From NCBI RefSeq assembly GCF_021018805.1, contig NC_086266.1, forward strand, positions 682,001 through 746,000: 64,000 bases of DNA, in the 5' to 3' direction. Position numbers and translations under genes: made by a program. Positions 24,701 to 39,000 of the stretch are shown piece by piece. Positions within the stretch are counted from its first letter, which is position 1. The number at the start of each line of letters is the position of its first letter. The notes beneath the pieces are model-generated. The model was not told where the DNA came from. It made no database searches and saw only the letters and a list, made by a program, of their open reading frames with translations. The stretch comes from Prinia subflava (lineage: Eukaryota > Chordata > Aves > Passeriformes > Cisticolidae).

Positions 24701-26824
24701 TTCACTTCTCCATTGAGCCATAAACTCAAGATACAAGACTCCTCAAAAAGCAAATAAGAAGTTAAATGGAAGTTTAGACTATACATCTACCAGATGATGG
24801 CAAATTTCCATCCAGACCTGAATTTTGTAGCTCATAACTGTCTCTTTTGCAAACCAAGATACAGAATGTGAATCACATACTTACTCTCATTTAGAACATC
24901 TATAAAGAACAAAGTAAATGAAATATCTCTTGGGATCTTAAGCAAAAACATGTTGAAAGGCTCGGCTTCAGCTTAGAAGTCTGTTATCGCATGTGCTGTG
25001 TTATATAAAAAAACCACTGACTGCTTTGCAAATTCATTTTCCTGCAGTGAACGATGTACCCACTGCTTTAACCCCTTCTCCCCCTTGCCAAGGGCCACCA
25101 CGGTGCTCTCAGGCTGGCCAGTCCCCTGGTTCTGTCACACCCACAGCTGAGTCTGTCACAGCACCGAGCACCAGCACCTCCACGGGCTGGCTTCTGTCTC
25201 CAGTGAGCAAAATGCCTGAGAGAAACTTCTCAGCAGCAATGACTAACTCACCTCTTCTGGTATTAATCCTTTTCATAAAGCTTCTCTGAGCTATTACAAA
25301 TGGAAACCCTCATTAAGATTCAGATATCTTTTTTTTTCTTTCTGTGGGTATTACCACAAGGGAAACTCTAAGTCATTTCTCTCTCAGTGATCCTTTAAGA
25401 GCCTGTGGCCACTGCTGATCTGTATTAATTGCTACTGAGAATTCAAAATCTGCATCTTCAAAACAGGCCAGAATAGCTCTCTTCATCATTATGTCAACTG
25501 CAGTAACATTTTACCATAGAAACCCTGAGCACCATGAGGCTGGAGCCTTCTGTGAGTTCAGAGTACAAAATTATTTCTGGTGAATTACAGCCACAAAACA
25601 ATTCAGGGCTCTTTCCTTATGAAAGTAATTTCAATAAGCACTTCACTCTTTTCAGTTTCTTCTAAGTATATCTGAATCCACTACAGTTTTCCAATGCAGA
25701 ACATAAAAACTTTTCTTTGTATTCTTAAGTCATTAGGCTTACAATTTCCTCTTCTCTGAAACAGCCCTTCCAGTAAAGATCATGGAAATTTGCCCAAACC
25801 TGCACATTCAAACCCAGATCTACAACAGGCATACCCAGCTACTGAGTTCACTGGGATTAAACAAATCAAGAACGAACACACAAAAATGACAGAAATAAAA
25901 GGATCTCTAAAATCTCTTAGCCATTTAACATATAACATTCAGGCAAGCACAAAAAGCTAGCTTTTAGGGTTCAAATAAGAATACATTTAAACGCATGTTG
26001 CAGATTTTATAGAAACTAGATTGCCAAAGAAGCTTATCAAATGTAAGAGCCCAAAGCAGGAAATGCTTGATTACAATGTTTTATTTTTACTACTAGTTTT
26101 TAAGCCATGAGATACATTGTAGAGAGTGGAATCTACAGTAAGGTGTAGTTAAAAAAAGGATTCATAATATGAATCTTCTAATTATACATAAAGCTGCATA
26201 ACTAGAAGGTTTGACCAATAATTCGAAAGAATTTTCTGTTCAAGTTAAAACAGGAAAATGACAAATGAGGGTACACAGCTATGAAACGTTCAAAAATCAG
26301 GTCAGTGGCAAGGCTTGAAGCTGTGCTTAGCTGAACACCAAACCTTGCTTAGCCTCTCAAGCCCGCATTTTCCAAAGAGAAACAAAATCCTCAAACCTTC
26401 CCCTTCTTACACTACAGCAGTAAACAAGGACACACGGCAGCTACAGGTGCACAGTGCGAGCACCTGCAACGATTGAAGAGCACGGTGCACATCAATAATG
26501 CATTCAGACACAAGGCAGAGAGAAATCAATGGCCTGGATGCAGTTCTGAGAGAGGCTGCAGCAGCCATGCTCCAGCTTCCAGTTACACGAGGGGTCTCAC
26601 ACAAAGCATACAAATGTGGCACCTCAGTGCTGAGGGCTCACGGTGAAAGGCAAAAACAATTCTAGCCTGTAAGTGGTACAAAGATTCTGAGAAGGTAGCT
26701 TGGTAGGCGGCACCTAGATCTTCATCTCAGCATTTTATGGACACACAACAGACCAGCCAGTATTCTAGAAGGAGAAAACCTAAACAATTCTACTGTTATT
26801 TTGCAGTCATTGTCAAGCCTGCAG

Positions 26825-26841
26825 AAAAAAAAAAAAAAAAA
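26825..26841. repeat. Poly(A) tract, 17 bases
   Basis: This is a run of 17 A after GCAG. No recognisable retroelement body precedes it, so it is annotated only as a homopolymer. Confidence 0.85.
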
Positions 26842-29628
26842 GATCAGTCTGAACCCATTTACCATTATTTTAAAATAATGTCAAAGAGCTCTCTAAAACT
26901 CTTCGGCCGTACACCATCTGTGTCCTACAGAGGATTCAGGTGGTAAAAAGCAAAGAAAACAAAAACCAAACAAATAAACAATTTTTTGTGGGATCTGAAA
27001 GCTCTGGAAATAACACTATATATCAACAAAGAAAACGTTAGGGATGTTACTGTAAAAAACCCAACAAAACAAAAACCAACACTCTAACAAGTCTTTATTC
27101 ACTGAAAACAAACTCCTCTTTAAAGCACCGTGTATTTCACATCATTTCATCTAGAAATGCGTCTGGGATTTCAGGTTTTTCCTCTGCCTCTTCATCCCAG
27201 CATCCAAAGGCTGATCAGTGTGGACAGTTTCAATTCAGCTACTTTGAGCTCTTGCAGGAACAGGGCCAGTCTCACCCCGGCCACTCTACTGCTCACGCAG
27301 GAGCATCAACTCACACCCAGCAGCCTCCACTCTCAACCATGAAGCACAAATTAGCCATGAAGTGCTAATTAGCCACGGTGACTGAGTGTGCTCTAGCCCT
27401 TCATTTGCTCCCTTCCTTTATTCTCCCTGTGTGGCATAAGCCACTCACACTTGGATATAAAACTGTAGAAATACAAAAAGTCTTCTATTTAGTTGATGGA
27501 AATACAGAAGAGCTTTTCCAAGCCCACATGGAAGGGTGGTCCTGGTGCTGAGAGCAGACGATTCCCTTTCTTTTACTCAATCACATAAAACTTCCTTCTG
27601 TAGTCTTGTACAATACCAGAATTCTGATACTATTTTTGGAAGAGATCAAGCTGTGTGTTTTGAGTGGAAGGGCTCTTGTTTGGTTTTCAGTTTAACACAG
27701 CATTAGGAGGGGTGTTACTCTGTAATACACACAGTATTATGGCCTTACCAAAAGGAGACTGGAAATGAGAGCCGTATTTTTATCTTTGCAATCTCATTGC
27801 CATGCAGACAATAGTAGAGCTGTAAGAAGCAGCTGAGCTAGTGATCTCATTTAGCAGCCCAGACAGCTAACCTGGCACAGGGGACACTGTCAGTAAAAGC
27901 AGACTGGAGCTGGTAAGTGCTCCAGGGGACGGGAGAGCCCAGCTCCAGCACTGGAACACCTCTGGGGTTCTCCTGAGGGAGCAGTCTCAACATTTCCATG
28001 GCAGATATGCATGAGTCAGCCTGAATGCATTACTGTGATTGCACAGAAGGGCATCCAATACATGTTATGTGTAACAACAGGTCTGCATTCTTTTAAGAAT
28101 ATATTTTTGGAGAAAGAAAGAGAGGAAGATTTGTGAGAGAACAGAATACCACGTGACTTTTCAGCAACTGACTTCCACAGCCCTTTTCTATTTTCTCTCT
28201 GAAAAATTACGGTTAAAGGCTACTTAATAGCTCAATACTACATTGATTTTTAAATCAGTTTTCTAATTAGGCTGACTTTTTGGGAGGGGAGTGGTGACAT
28301 TTTAGGGAGAAGTCTAAAGTGCATGCTTTGTACAGTCATAGAAATTTCAGATTGCTGGTACAAACCAAGAGAACATGGCAGCTAAAGAAATGTGGAAATT
28401 CATATGAGGGTGGAGCAGATCAGAGCTGTTTTGAGGATCTGCATCTCTGAGTGAGCTTAGAAAAGCAGCACCCTCAGTGGAGGCACTGCAGGCACTCGGT
28501 GTTGTGTGTATGCACTGGAGCAGCAGCTCTCGTGCTGCTATTTACAGCTCCTGGTTCTGGAATTGTCAGATTCATAGAGGTGCCCATTGAAGAAACCTGA
28601 AAAGTGGGGTTTGGAAAGGGCAGGTGCAATCCAACACAAAGCTCAGCCAGTCACTTGCTCTTGTGACAGTTCCCATGTAAGACATCTTGGGAATATTTTA
28701 ACTGCACTAAGAACTCATCATTTTGGCTAAAATTCTACAACAGGGAGCAATTCTTCAAGTGACTTTTAACACAAAATATCCACAAATAATTCCCCCTGCC
28801 TTTCTGGTAATTCACTTATTTTAAACAAGTGGAGAGTTTTGATCAAATTCCCAGTTTTCTCTTTATCTGGCTGTACAAAATCTTATAAACAGAAAACTCC
28901 AACTCTGTTGTCTCTGGCAGAAATGGAGGCAGCTCTGTTAGAGCCATCCTCTTTTTGGAGTTTGGCTTCCCCTGCAGCTCCCAGCCTGGCTCTCCTCTCC
29001 ACACAGCAGAAGTGACTGTGGCAATGATGGAGAGAAGGGTGTTAGCTGGGCAGACAAGAAAGACTTAATTGAATAAAACACAGAGAAAATACATGTCTCA
29101 TACAATGAAGTAATTTGTCTTAATGTTTTAAATAAATGCTGCTTTTCATTCCTCCCAAACTGCATTTAAGTTATAATTACATGATTGCTGGGGGTTTCAT
29201 ATAGCTGATTTATAGGGTGTCTTTTCCACATTTAGTTTGTGAAAAAGTCTCTCTGCTTCCCTTTCCATCTCTCTAACCACCGACAAGGATACTCTCAAGG
29301 CATTCTATAATTCAATTACAGCTATCCTCTGAGAAACATATAATTTCACAGGAAGATTTAAGCCATCATGTATCCCTTTTCCCCCTGTTATGAAAGCATT
29401 TGTCTGAAATGTGGTATTAAATGTGAATAGGTCTGAAACAAGCTTAACCCGGTAGTTTTGCAGCGTGCCGTTTGACAGGTGCCAGGCTGGCCCAGCCCCC
29501 GGGCTCCCTTTGAGGCTCAGGTGCTGCATGGGCTCAGGAGGTGCTGCACAGACAGCAGCACCCGCGAGTGCCTGTGTGAGCAGAGAGATGCTGCAGGTCC
29601 CGCCTCGGCTCCCCTGCAGCCCACAGGA

Positions 29629-29676
29629 CACAAACGGGCACAAACGGGCACAAACGGGCACAAACGGGCACAAACG
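29629..29676. repeat. 10-bp tandem repeat (ACAAACGGGC)
   Basis: About four and a half copies of ACAAACGGGC, nearly perfect, follow a locally GC-rich stretch (29460-29630). The near-identity of the copies suggests recent expansion. The short frames across it (THKRAQTGTNG-type) are repeat artefacts. Confidence 0.9.
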
Positions 29677-32250
29677 CAGTTCAGCTGCGCCGTCGCATTC
29701 TCAGTGCTGCACTGGATACGCTAATTAGAACGCAAAGCACAAATGTCTGAGCACAAATATTAATTAATTAATAAACAGCACTAGAGCACCAAAAACGCTT
29801 CCCCATCACCCAGACCTTTCCAGGCACACAAATATTGGTTTGGAACAATCAGAAAGCTTTGCATAGGTTTCTTCTCCTGAAGGAGAGGTACCACGCTGAC
29901 TGCAGTGAAAACCTGAACAAATTCCGAATGGATAATTCCTCTCAGCCCAATTTCTCACACTCTTCACAGCAAAGGGAAGCCAAACTGGTGCAAGTAACTA
30001 CCTCCAACAGGCTACAGATGGCCTGAATTTGGATTCTAACAGAAGAGCCACAGCTTGGCAAACAGCAGGTCTGTGATCCCTGCACAACCCAACGGAAGAT
30101 GTAGATGGAAAATGGGTTTAGATTTGCAAATCTTAACCAAAGTTAATTGCCATTATTTATACTCAGTTAGTTCTATCACTCAAATGAAATTAAGATTGTT
30201 GCAGCTTCTGTTTTAAATCCACTGTAGGGACTTCAAAAATTAATTAATTTAAATAAAGTTTATTTTACAGTATTATAAGAGGAATACAAAATTTGAAACT
30301 TGATCTTCAGCTTGCTCAAATATAATCACTGCAACACTGAGTAAATTGTAAAGAAAAATAATGCAAGTATCTCATAAATGCACACAATTGTGAGAGGAAG
30401 AAAAAAACAGTAAGAAATCTGCTCACAGTTCTGAAGTGCTTTGACACCAGTGAGTTTAATCTCCTGACTAGAGACTGGAGTTTGCCTGCCCTGGTGTAAG
30501 CAGGGCTGTGCAATGTCAGAGGCTGCTCGTGGTAGGGATCTGAAGTGTTTTCACAAGGTACCAGCACAGCTTTTCCAAGCGCCTGAGCTCAAAGAGAAAC
30601 AAGCTTTGTTCTCAGCACACTGGTCAGGAACGTCACTATCTTGAGGCATTCAGTCATGTCTGAAAAACCACAGATGTGGAAGCAGCAGTGCTTGCTGTAG
30701 CCAACTTGTGGAACACGACAGTGAACCCAGCGCCAAATTCCAACCCAGGGAAGTAACACTGAGCCTTCCTGACAACCTTCCCTGGGTCGAGCCTGTTCTG
30801 ATCTGCCATGAGGCTGCAAAGAGTTAATACCAACTACTTTGTTTATACAGAACAAAAAATACCTTTGTGTATTTAAGTCATCACTTGTGATTTTCCACAT
30901 GTCACCTGAAATGGATTCTGAAAGCATCCCTGAAGCACACAGCTCCAGCTGTACCACGCAAGGAAAACAGACCCTGCATGTTTTCAAGTCAACTTTCCTT
31001 GAATTTATTGTGGTGTTTTTGGAATTTGCAGCCTCAAAGCTATCTCTGACTCATCTCTTTCTTCGGCAAAATCAAAACAAGCCATCAGAATAACTCAGCT
31101 GCACCATGGCAGTTATTTTCTGTTTCCTAGGCTTTCAGGCATGACTGGCTGGCAGCCAGTGCCAAATGCTGATTTTCGTAAGGATAACCACAAGCTACCT
31201 AGGGAAGGGAAGAACGCTGCCGGTTGACATATCATATTTCATCTATCATAATTTGTCAGCTAAACCCAAGAAGGGTTTCTAAGAAGAGAATCTTGACAGC
31301 GCTTCGAGAATTTTATTTTTCAGATAATGCTCACAGTTGACAAAAACTTAAAAACTTGTTCAAATTCCTGGTGAAATTAAGCAAATATCCTGAGCTATTT
31401 CACAATTACTTTCACATGCAGAGGTTTTCTGGATCAAGCAGTTCTAAAATGGTGATACAAATGACACTGCAGTAACACTAAACTGACACTTAAAAATAGA
31501 GCTGAATTTAATTACCTTCCTTTTGCAAAGCTGACTGAAGTACCATAATTTTTACCACACAATCTGATTTTTGCTACAGAACAATCTAAACATTAAACAT
31601 ACTTAAAAAAGAAGTTATTTGTGCAAATTCAACAATTACAGTATCCAAGATAACTAAAAAATGGTGATCTCAACCTAAATAATTCCAACAGAAATGCGCC
31701 TGAAATCCACAATTCTAACAAAGAGGACTAAAACCTATGCCCAACAAGAATTCTAGTTTATATGGACCAAAAGATACCTCATGAGCTTCACATAAGTCAA
31801 ACAAGTGTAAAGCACTGCAGGGGCTGTCTGCAATGCCCAGCTACTGATGCACTAAGGATTATCAAGAAGGGATCAAGAAGCTTTTGGGAGAAGTAAAGAA
31901 AAAGTCAATATTATACCTAGAATATTAAGTCTATACCTACAGACCAGGACTGCTGGCAATATTTTATATTCTACTTAAAGTGGATGGCTGCTGTTCACTA
32001 GAAAATTTTGGTGGTATGCAGGAGTTTCGGTATCACTTTCCACCAATTTAAACCAATATGAAATGGTCCCTCACACAGTAATCTGAGCTGCAGTTTCAAC
32101 TGCACAGGAATATTGTTTACTGCTGTAATGAAGGTTGTGCTACTCAGTATGACTGGAAACACATTTTCATTTGACTTCTCTCACGTAAGAAAAGCTGTGC
32201 AATACCCACCCCTCTAGCTTGGGGCCTGAACAGCTTGTTCAGCTCTGCTC

Positions 32251-32375
32251 GGTCATTAACTGCCCATGTGACCTTGCACAAATCACTTTCCAATGTGTCA
32301 GGCTGAGATAATAACACTTTCCTGCATCATAAGAGTGTTTGGTGCATAAGGATGTTAAGGAGTGCAAATTGCAGG
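32251..32375 (+). mobile_element. MIR-like ancient SINE relic
   Basis: The stretch CATGTGACCTTGCACAAATC, then GCTGAGATAATAACACTTTC, CTGCATCATAAGAGTGTTTG and GTGCATAAGGATGTTAAGGA, matches the order of MIR landmarks as I remember them: gtgaccttgggcaagtcac, ataataatagtacctacctc, and the tgtgaggattaaatga tail region. It is heavily diverged, as expected for an ancient CORE-SINE in an amniote genome. A RepeatMasker search would settle it. Confidence 0.5.
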
Positions 32376-35300
32376 GAAGGCACAATCACCACTTTGCAAA
32401 GAGAGATTAGTCTCCAGTTATTCCACAATCCATTGTCAAATTCAGGTGTGGCAGACACAGGCAGAAGATGGGTGGGAATTACTGATTTTCTTGGATTTTC
32501 AGGTGCCTTATAGCCATGGCAACTAGTTTAATTTTGTTAAGATATTGTGCTGATTCCTTTGTAGAAATCAAATTGTTGCTGCCTTGAAACCTGACAAAAG
32601 CAAGCAGTAAAAAGGGAGGCAGACTATTCCAGGGGTCTTGGCTTGCCCCCCCTCAATTTATCAACCTTAGCAAGTGCCTTTGGGCCTCAGTGTTTCTGAG
32701 ACTCATTTCTTTAGTCCAGAGTCAACACCCCTGTACACGGAGCTGGAACTGCACACAGAAAAACCAAGGCAAAACAACCCCCAGACTTTGCCCACAACCA
32801 AAAGGCAGTAGCACAAACACAGGAATGATGATTTATCTTTGCAAATGGCAGAGCTCGGCAGGCAAACATGTCAGGCCTACTGAGTAATTCCCATGTGCCA
32901 TAGCAGAATTCAAAAACACCCAGCCAGACAAACAGAGGAACCCCAAAACAAAGAGACTAGAGCTCCTGGTCTCCCACCCAATAACAGAAAATAAGCAGTA
33001 ATCTCCTGTATTTTTCAGGGAAAGGGAAGGATCTGTGCATTGATGGAGCCGGGGTTTGTTTTCGGTTTGTGATGACAACAGGCACCAGAGGGTTCTGTCA
33101 TTAATCTGCCTCCAGCTGTGGTGCTGGAGAGCACTTGACACATGAGCCTGGCATTTAATTTCCTTTCAGCCCCATGGCAGGGTCAGGGCACTGCTGGGCA
33201 TTTCCCTGACTGCAGTGCTGCAGCTCGTTGGGAATTGCAGTGGGTGAGCCCTGACTCAGCCCCTCACAGAGCCGCCAGACTCACCTCCCTGAATATGAAT
33301 GCAGGGAGTTTCAGGACAGCACTCCTTCCTCCTCACAGATAAAAATGCATTTGAGAGTGATGCAGAAGTGTCCAAGGCATGCCTGGGATTTGCTGCTGGC
33401 CCTGGCAGGCAGAAGGGTCAGCCTGACACTGCTGGCCAGCTGCCTAATGGTGCAAGCACTCACTCTGCCATGGCCAGAGAGAACCCTGCACTAACACAGG
33501 GAACCAAGCGGGGTGGGGGAAGAGACCAGCACAAGGAGAAAAAAATAAAGTAATGGGATAAATAATAACACTGCAGGCCTTCAAAGACAAAAAGACAGCT
33601 AGAAAGAAAATACCACATCAGATTTGTTTCTAATAAGAAAGTGAGATTCTGCCAGGAAGCCCTGAAGAGGAAAACTACTTAATCTTCTTGACACTGATCC
33701 TTGGAACACAGTGGAATAATGCATTTTAATACAGTGTTGAATTTTAACAAACAGTAAAGGCCTTATTAAAATGTTAAGCAAAGAAACAAAAATTATCAAG
33801 ATTTTAGAGTCTGTTAATTCCTCATAACCGTAAATATAAAAGTGAAATAAAATACATTTACCCTACTAGATTTTTATCAGTGTATCAGAAGGTGTCCTGA
33901 TAGTTAATGAATAAGCAACCAAAAAGCATAAACATGCTTAGATTACTGTTCTGACAATTTATATCTAGGGGTAAGTGAAACGAAACAGAAATCCTCTCCT
34001 TACTATGTATAATATGTCTTCAAAGGATTAAAATGATAGCTTTGTTTTTATAAAAATTCAAATCTTTTTCGAGGGAAAATCTCTTACATATTGGAAGACC
34101 TTCTATGAATATCATAATTTGGCATCTTTGCAGCAGGGCAAAAAAAGTGATAAGAAGTATATGATATTCCTCCTAAAATTCCTCATATTAAGTTTTCCTA
34201 CAGCTTCCAGGTGCAGTCAAAACCCAAGGAAAAGTTCAAACTAACTACAGCTGGCACATTGTTAACACAACACTGAATGGCAGGGATGTTCCTGGCTGCT
34301 CTGCCAAGTCCTGCTTACAAACCTTCAGCTTTCCAGTGACTCAAAAGAAGCAAATAGCTCACTGTGTGTAATATCTGCAAATAGATATGGAATATTTTCC
34401 CATAAAACGGATTATTGCCTTACCTAAATAGGTTGAAAGACGTGGTATAGGCTATTAATAAATGGAATCAAAACCGCTTAGCAAATAAAAATTACCCAGT
34501 CACAACATCAGAACTGAATTTTCACTCAAAGGGAACTAGAAATCTCAGCAGTATTGTGTATGGCTTGCAACAGCCACACAGATTTTTATTATGGTGCCAA
34601 TATAAAAATGAGGAAAACTTTGCAATTTACATTCTGATAAGTAGGTGGTCTTTGAACAAGACTACAAAGTAATCTTCAAACAAAACCAACAACAAGGAAG
34701 CATGCCTGAAAATGGTAGATCAATGGTTTTCATTAAACACATACCAGTACTCTCTCAAAGATTCATTTGTTGTCCACAATTAGCTGATGATGAAAGAACC
34801 TTCCAGATCTTTCAAGGGGTAAATAAAGAGAAGTAAATAAAAAAAGACAAAGTTCAGTAAACACACCTGTTGTCCCTCCCAACAATCCTCACCTGGCTGA
34901 AAGCTGTGGCAGCTGCTGTCTGGCCTGTGGCAATGCGGCACACCCTGCTCTAATAACGGGAAAACTCCGCACACCTGGAACGTGTCCTGAGCTCCCTGGC
35001 ACAGTCCCGGGGCTGATCACATCAACCCCTGACAGTTCAGGTCACTCAATACCTGACAGTGACTAGCAGCTCTCAATGGCCCTGCTAGGATTTAGAGACA
35101 GACAGAAGCTTCCCTGAGAAATCACCCTGCCTGACGGAGCTCTGAGAACAGGATGATGTGTGCCAGCCGAGGTTTCTTTGAATTTCAGCAGAGGAGGAGC
35201 TCCCATTCACATCTTACACCACTTCTAACTGAAATATATTCAAAGAACTCCTCTGCTCCATTTCTCACCATCAATTTGGCAAGTTGAACAGTAAACCCAA

Positions 35301-35913
35301 CAGTACCATATGGTAGAAGACAGCTGAGAGATAAACTTGTTGTGTAATGTCAATCCTAATGAGTGATAGAAATAAAACTCAAAGAGCTAAATATCTGGCT
35401 TAAGCATCAAAAAGTCACAGCTAAGGATAAAAGCCTGTGGTACAGCCAGTGCCAAATCTCTCCAAACTGTAATATTGTACCTTACAGATGTGTGGCACCA
35501 CTTTTGCTCCTCACAGAGCCTAAGAGAACATGCACTCTCCCAAAGCCTCAGTGAAGAGCTCAGCAACGCTGCTGCAAGACAAAGGGAATGCAAACACGCT
35601 TTGATCGTTCTCCACTGCAGCGCAGAGATGAATGGAAGAGACAAGGAGAACCCGTTTTCACACTAATTCAGTACAGCCTACTGCACATGTAAAAATTCAG
35701 CCTGAAAAAGCAGATACAAGGAAGCACTTAGCATTTGAGGAAATGCAGGTTTTAAGATGTCTCAAGCATTTTAGCTGTATTTTTCTTCAACATCAAGTAC
35801 ACTGCTCACAGTCCCAGACACAGCTTCAGCTCTAGACACACAGCAAGCAAATCTGTTCTCCCTCCTACTCCCTCCACCCTTCAAAAATATTCCTATAGCT
35901 CAATCTTTCCCAC

Positions 35914-35960
35914 TAATATGATAAGAGACTCGGATATGGTCTGAGTCTCTTATCAGATTA
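35914..35960. repeat. 18-bp inverted repeat with 11-base loop
   Basis: TAATATGATAAGAGACTC (35914-35931) and GAGTCTCTTATCAGATTA (35943-35960) are reverse complements with one mismatch; the inner 13 bp are perfect. The 11-base loop is GGATATGGTCT. Each arm carries a GATA/TATC motif. It could be a hairpin-forming palindrome, the remnant of a small DNA transposon, or an RNA hairpin if transcribed. No longer terminal repeats were found around it. Confidence 0.85.
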
Positions 35961-36352
35961 TCAACGCTTCAAAGTTCCGATTTTTACATTTTTTTCCTAG
36001 CCTCCTCCTCCTTTTAGAGTACACCTTCAAACTGGAGAAAATTAAGCTCCCACCAAGAGTGGCTGTTACTGAAACCCACCTGTATGGGCCTAGAGTTATA
36101 AAAGCATCACAACCTGACACAATATTGGGCAGAAAAAAGGTACAGAAGGTTCTACAAAAACCAGTTTCTCTTGCAATATATACAAGTATATACAAGACAA
36201 GTACAGATAAAGTACTGAGGAGCCTCCTGAAGAGTCCCCAAGCTCATGGGGTGCATTACCTGAATTCCCTGAAGAAATCAATCCTGGCTTCTGTGGCCAC
36301 CTTCATTTGGTTGGTAGCAATGATGAGAACTGCTCAAATCCATTTTTTTGCA

Positions 36353-36537
36353 CCCCGGATCGTGTGCTCAGTTCTGGAGCCTCACGACAGGGAGGGCACT
36401 GAGGCACTGGGGCTGGTGCACACAAGGGCAGCACAGCTGAGGCCGGGTCTGCAGCAGAATTGTGATGAGAAGCAGCTGAGAGCGTTTAGCCTGGAGACAG
36501 AGAAGGCTCAGGAGGCACCGCGGCGCTGTGTACAACT
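36353..36537 (+). mobile_element. CR1 LINE internal fragment
   Basis: The run GTGTGCTCAGTTCTGGAGCC, then GACAGGGAGGGCACTGAGGC, GGGTCTGCAGCAG, GATGAGAAGCAGCTGAGAGC, and TTTAGCCTGGAGACAGAGAA with GGCTCAGG, follows the well-known 3'-region sequence of avian CR1 elements in order and orientation. The fragment is truncated at both ends and has no tail. The overlapping ORF at 36059-36550 spans it and is not a host gene. Confidence 0.85.
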
Positions 36538-38627
36538 CAATCTTAAATAAGTGAAAAATGAAAAATGAAGACTAAGAATAACCTGCTTCACTTCCAGCAT
36601 TTGGTTCCAAACATTTGGAAGGTTATGGAGCTCTTTGGTATCAGATCACTTCAATTTTAGTCTGTCAAGTACCAAAAAGTTTACTACATGGTTTACTCTA
36701 CAGAATTATTACTACTCTTCTGTTAGTTCTTAACTGAACCAGGGCAAATTCCAATTTCCATTTAATGTGGTAGGAGACATTCACTGAAAGGATTTACTAG
36801 CAAAGATAAAGTAAAAGGCACACTTGCTCAGACACCAGGTCAGGAACACAACCCGGGACAGCAGCACGAACATCGTGTTCAGATAGGCAGCAGTTGGCCA
36901 ACTTTTATACATGCTACCTCAATCATGCGTGCTTTTGAATGGAATAAATTTCATTGCTTGAGCTGAATTTTCTCAGATAACTACATGCAAGTAGATAAAG
37001 TTTCTTTTCACTTTTCCGGAAAATAAAAAGTGTAATTATTATTTTTTGAAATAGGTGTATTTCTCATCGAAATATTCTCTTCTAGAATAGGAATGCAAAG
37101 TACAGAATGCTTAATGCAATTCTCACTTAAAAATCTAATTGTGCAACCAGTATGTCAGAAATTACTTGACTTTTAAGGGCAAGAAGATGCTGAACCTGAT
37201 CCAAGTTTGTTAATTAGTAGCCTCCCTAGATAAATTCTTTTTTACTGTTGTACTTGATTACTAAATCTCTCTGCTTCAAGGCAACAGATGGCTTCAATTC
37301 CCCCAAACCAAAAAGTCCGTAACTCTCCATGCTAGAACAATCTAAATTTAGTTAGATGCTTAAATATTAGTATTATTTTTAATTGAATAATGAAACAGCC
37401 ATGGATAGGTGAAACATGAAATTTGAAATCTTCTGGACAGTTACAAGTTCAGACAATTATTTCTACATTCCTGTTGTTTAGCGATCCTTGATCAGTGCTA
37501 GGAATTTAAAAATAAAAATAAAAAGTACCAAATCCTTGACAGCAAATCTGAAACCACACCCTTCTGTCAAGACTGTCAGTCAGACTCCAAACACAAACAC
37601 CTCCTCTTTGCTCCTATTTTCACAGCATCATGACCTAGGGCCCACCAGAGTCAGCAGAAACCTTTTCATTGATTTGAAAATGCCCTCTGACCCCGGTGCT
37701 GCACAGACCTGCACAGACACACCCTGGCTTCACAACTCTTTGGAGAACCAGGGCTGGTTCCTTGGAGCAATTTTGGATTTTACACCATTTCCGTTACTGA
37801 AAGTGCTGTGGAGTTTCTTTATCAAACTGCACTACCTCCCATAAAAGGATAAATTGAAACTCCTGGCATTGTGTCAATGCGTGTAACAGAATCCTGGAGC
37901 AAAACAAACGGGTCCGCTGTCAGACACAAAATGAACATTCTTGTGAATGAATGAGTCCTGTCTAGCCATTTCTTAATGCTTTTAAAGTAGCATTTTCAAT
38001 ACATATTATTAAAATAATTGTTTTAAATTTCACCCCAACTATGTTCATTTTCCTCCTCATTGCATCTTGTGTTTAATACCTCATGCATTGAAATGGTTTC
38101 AAAACACTGAGGTTGAAAACTTGGAGATAATTTCATTTTTCAGCACACCATTGCTTGTTGCTGTATTCTACTTTCTACAAAATCAAGTCAAAGAGAAGAG
38201 AATTCATCAACACTTCTAATATACTAACTTCTGGTGTTTTGGGTTTTTTTTTAACTTAAAGATTTTAATCCATTCGTAAGAGTCTGTTCTATTTAGACTT
38301 TAAAAGAAAGAATGTCAAACCCCAGGGAAATGGAATTCAATTAATATGTATGTGTCCACTGGTGCTGGGGGAGAAGCTGATCTACATGTGGAAACCACAA
38401 ATTCTCCTTTGGTTTATGTAAGAAAAACAGCTTTCGTCTGCTGAAACGGTCAATAAAGGGATAGAAAACTTCTAATCTGAATTTTAATTAGAAGTAGGTC
38501 AAGAGAATGCTCTTCCTCTCCCTCCAAGCCCCCCAATTTTCCCTGCACAAACCTCACCATTCTGAAAAGCACGGTGTGAAGCATATCTTAAAATAAAACT
38601 ATTAATATACTTTTAGCACTGTAACTG

Positions 38628-39000
38628 GAATGGTTCAGCCTGGAAAAGAGGCTTTAGGGTGACCTAACTGTGGCCTTGCAGCTCTTGCAGGCAGCCTGCA
38701 GGAAAGGTGGAGAGGGACCTTGGACAAGGGTGGGTAGTGATAACACAGGGGGAACGGCTCCAGGCTGAGAGCTGGTTTAGATTCCATTTTAGGAGGAAAC
38801 TCTTGGCTGAGAGGGTGGTGAGGCTCTGAACTGGGGTGCCCAGAGAGGTGGTGGGTGTCCCTGGCAGTGTTCACGGCCAGGCTGGATGGGGCCCTGAGAA
38901 GCCTGGTCTGCCCAGAGGTGTCCCTGTCCATGGCAGGGCTGGGTGAAACTAGCTCATCTTTAAGGTCCCTTCCAACCCAGGCCACTTTATGATTCTATGA
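38628..39000 (+). mobile_element. CR1 LINE, 5'-truncated, with intact 3' end
   Basis: From GGTTCAGCCTGGAAAAGAGG through GGTGGGTGTCCCTGGC, CAGGCTGGATGGGGCCCTGA and AAGGTCCCTTCCAACCCAGG to TTTATGATTCTATGA, this is a typical avian CR1 3' end including the octamer-type tail. CR1 is the dominant non-LTR retrotransposon of birds; almost all copies are short 3' fragments like this one and are inactive. It lies antisense to TENM1. A 116-codon minus-strand ORF across it is a shadow. Confidence 0.95.

Noticed and set aside
36059..36550. 163-codon plus-strand ORF
   Set aside because: Its 3' half is a CR1 fragment and its 5' half is ordinary intron. It is not a host gene.
38635..38985. 116-codon minus-strand ORF
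   Set aside because: It is antisense to the 3' end of a CR1 element and is outside the CR1 coding region.
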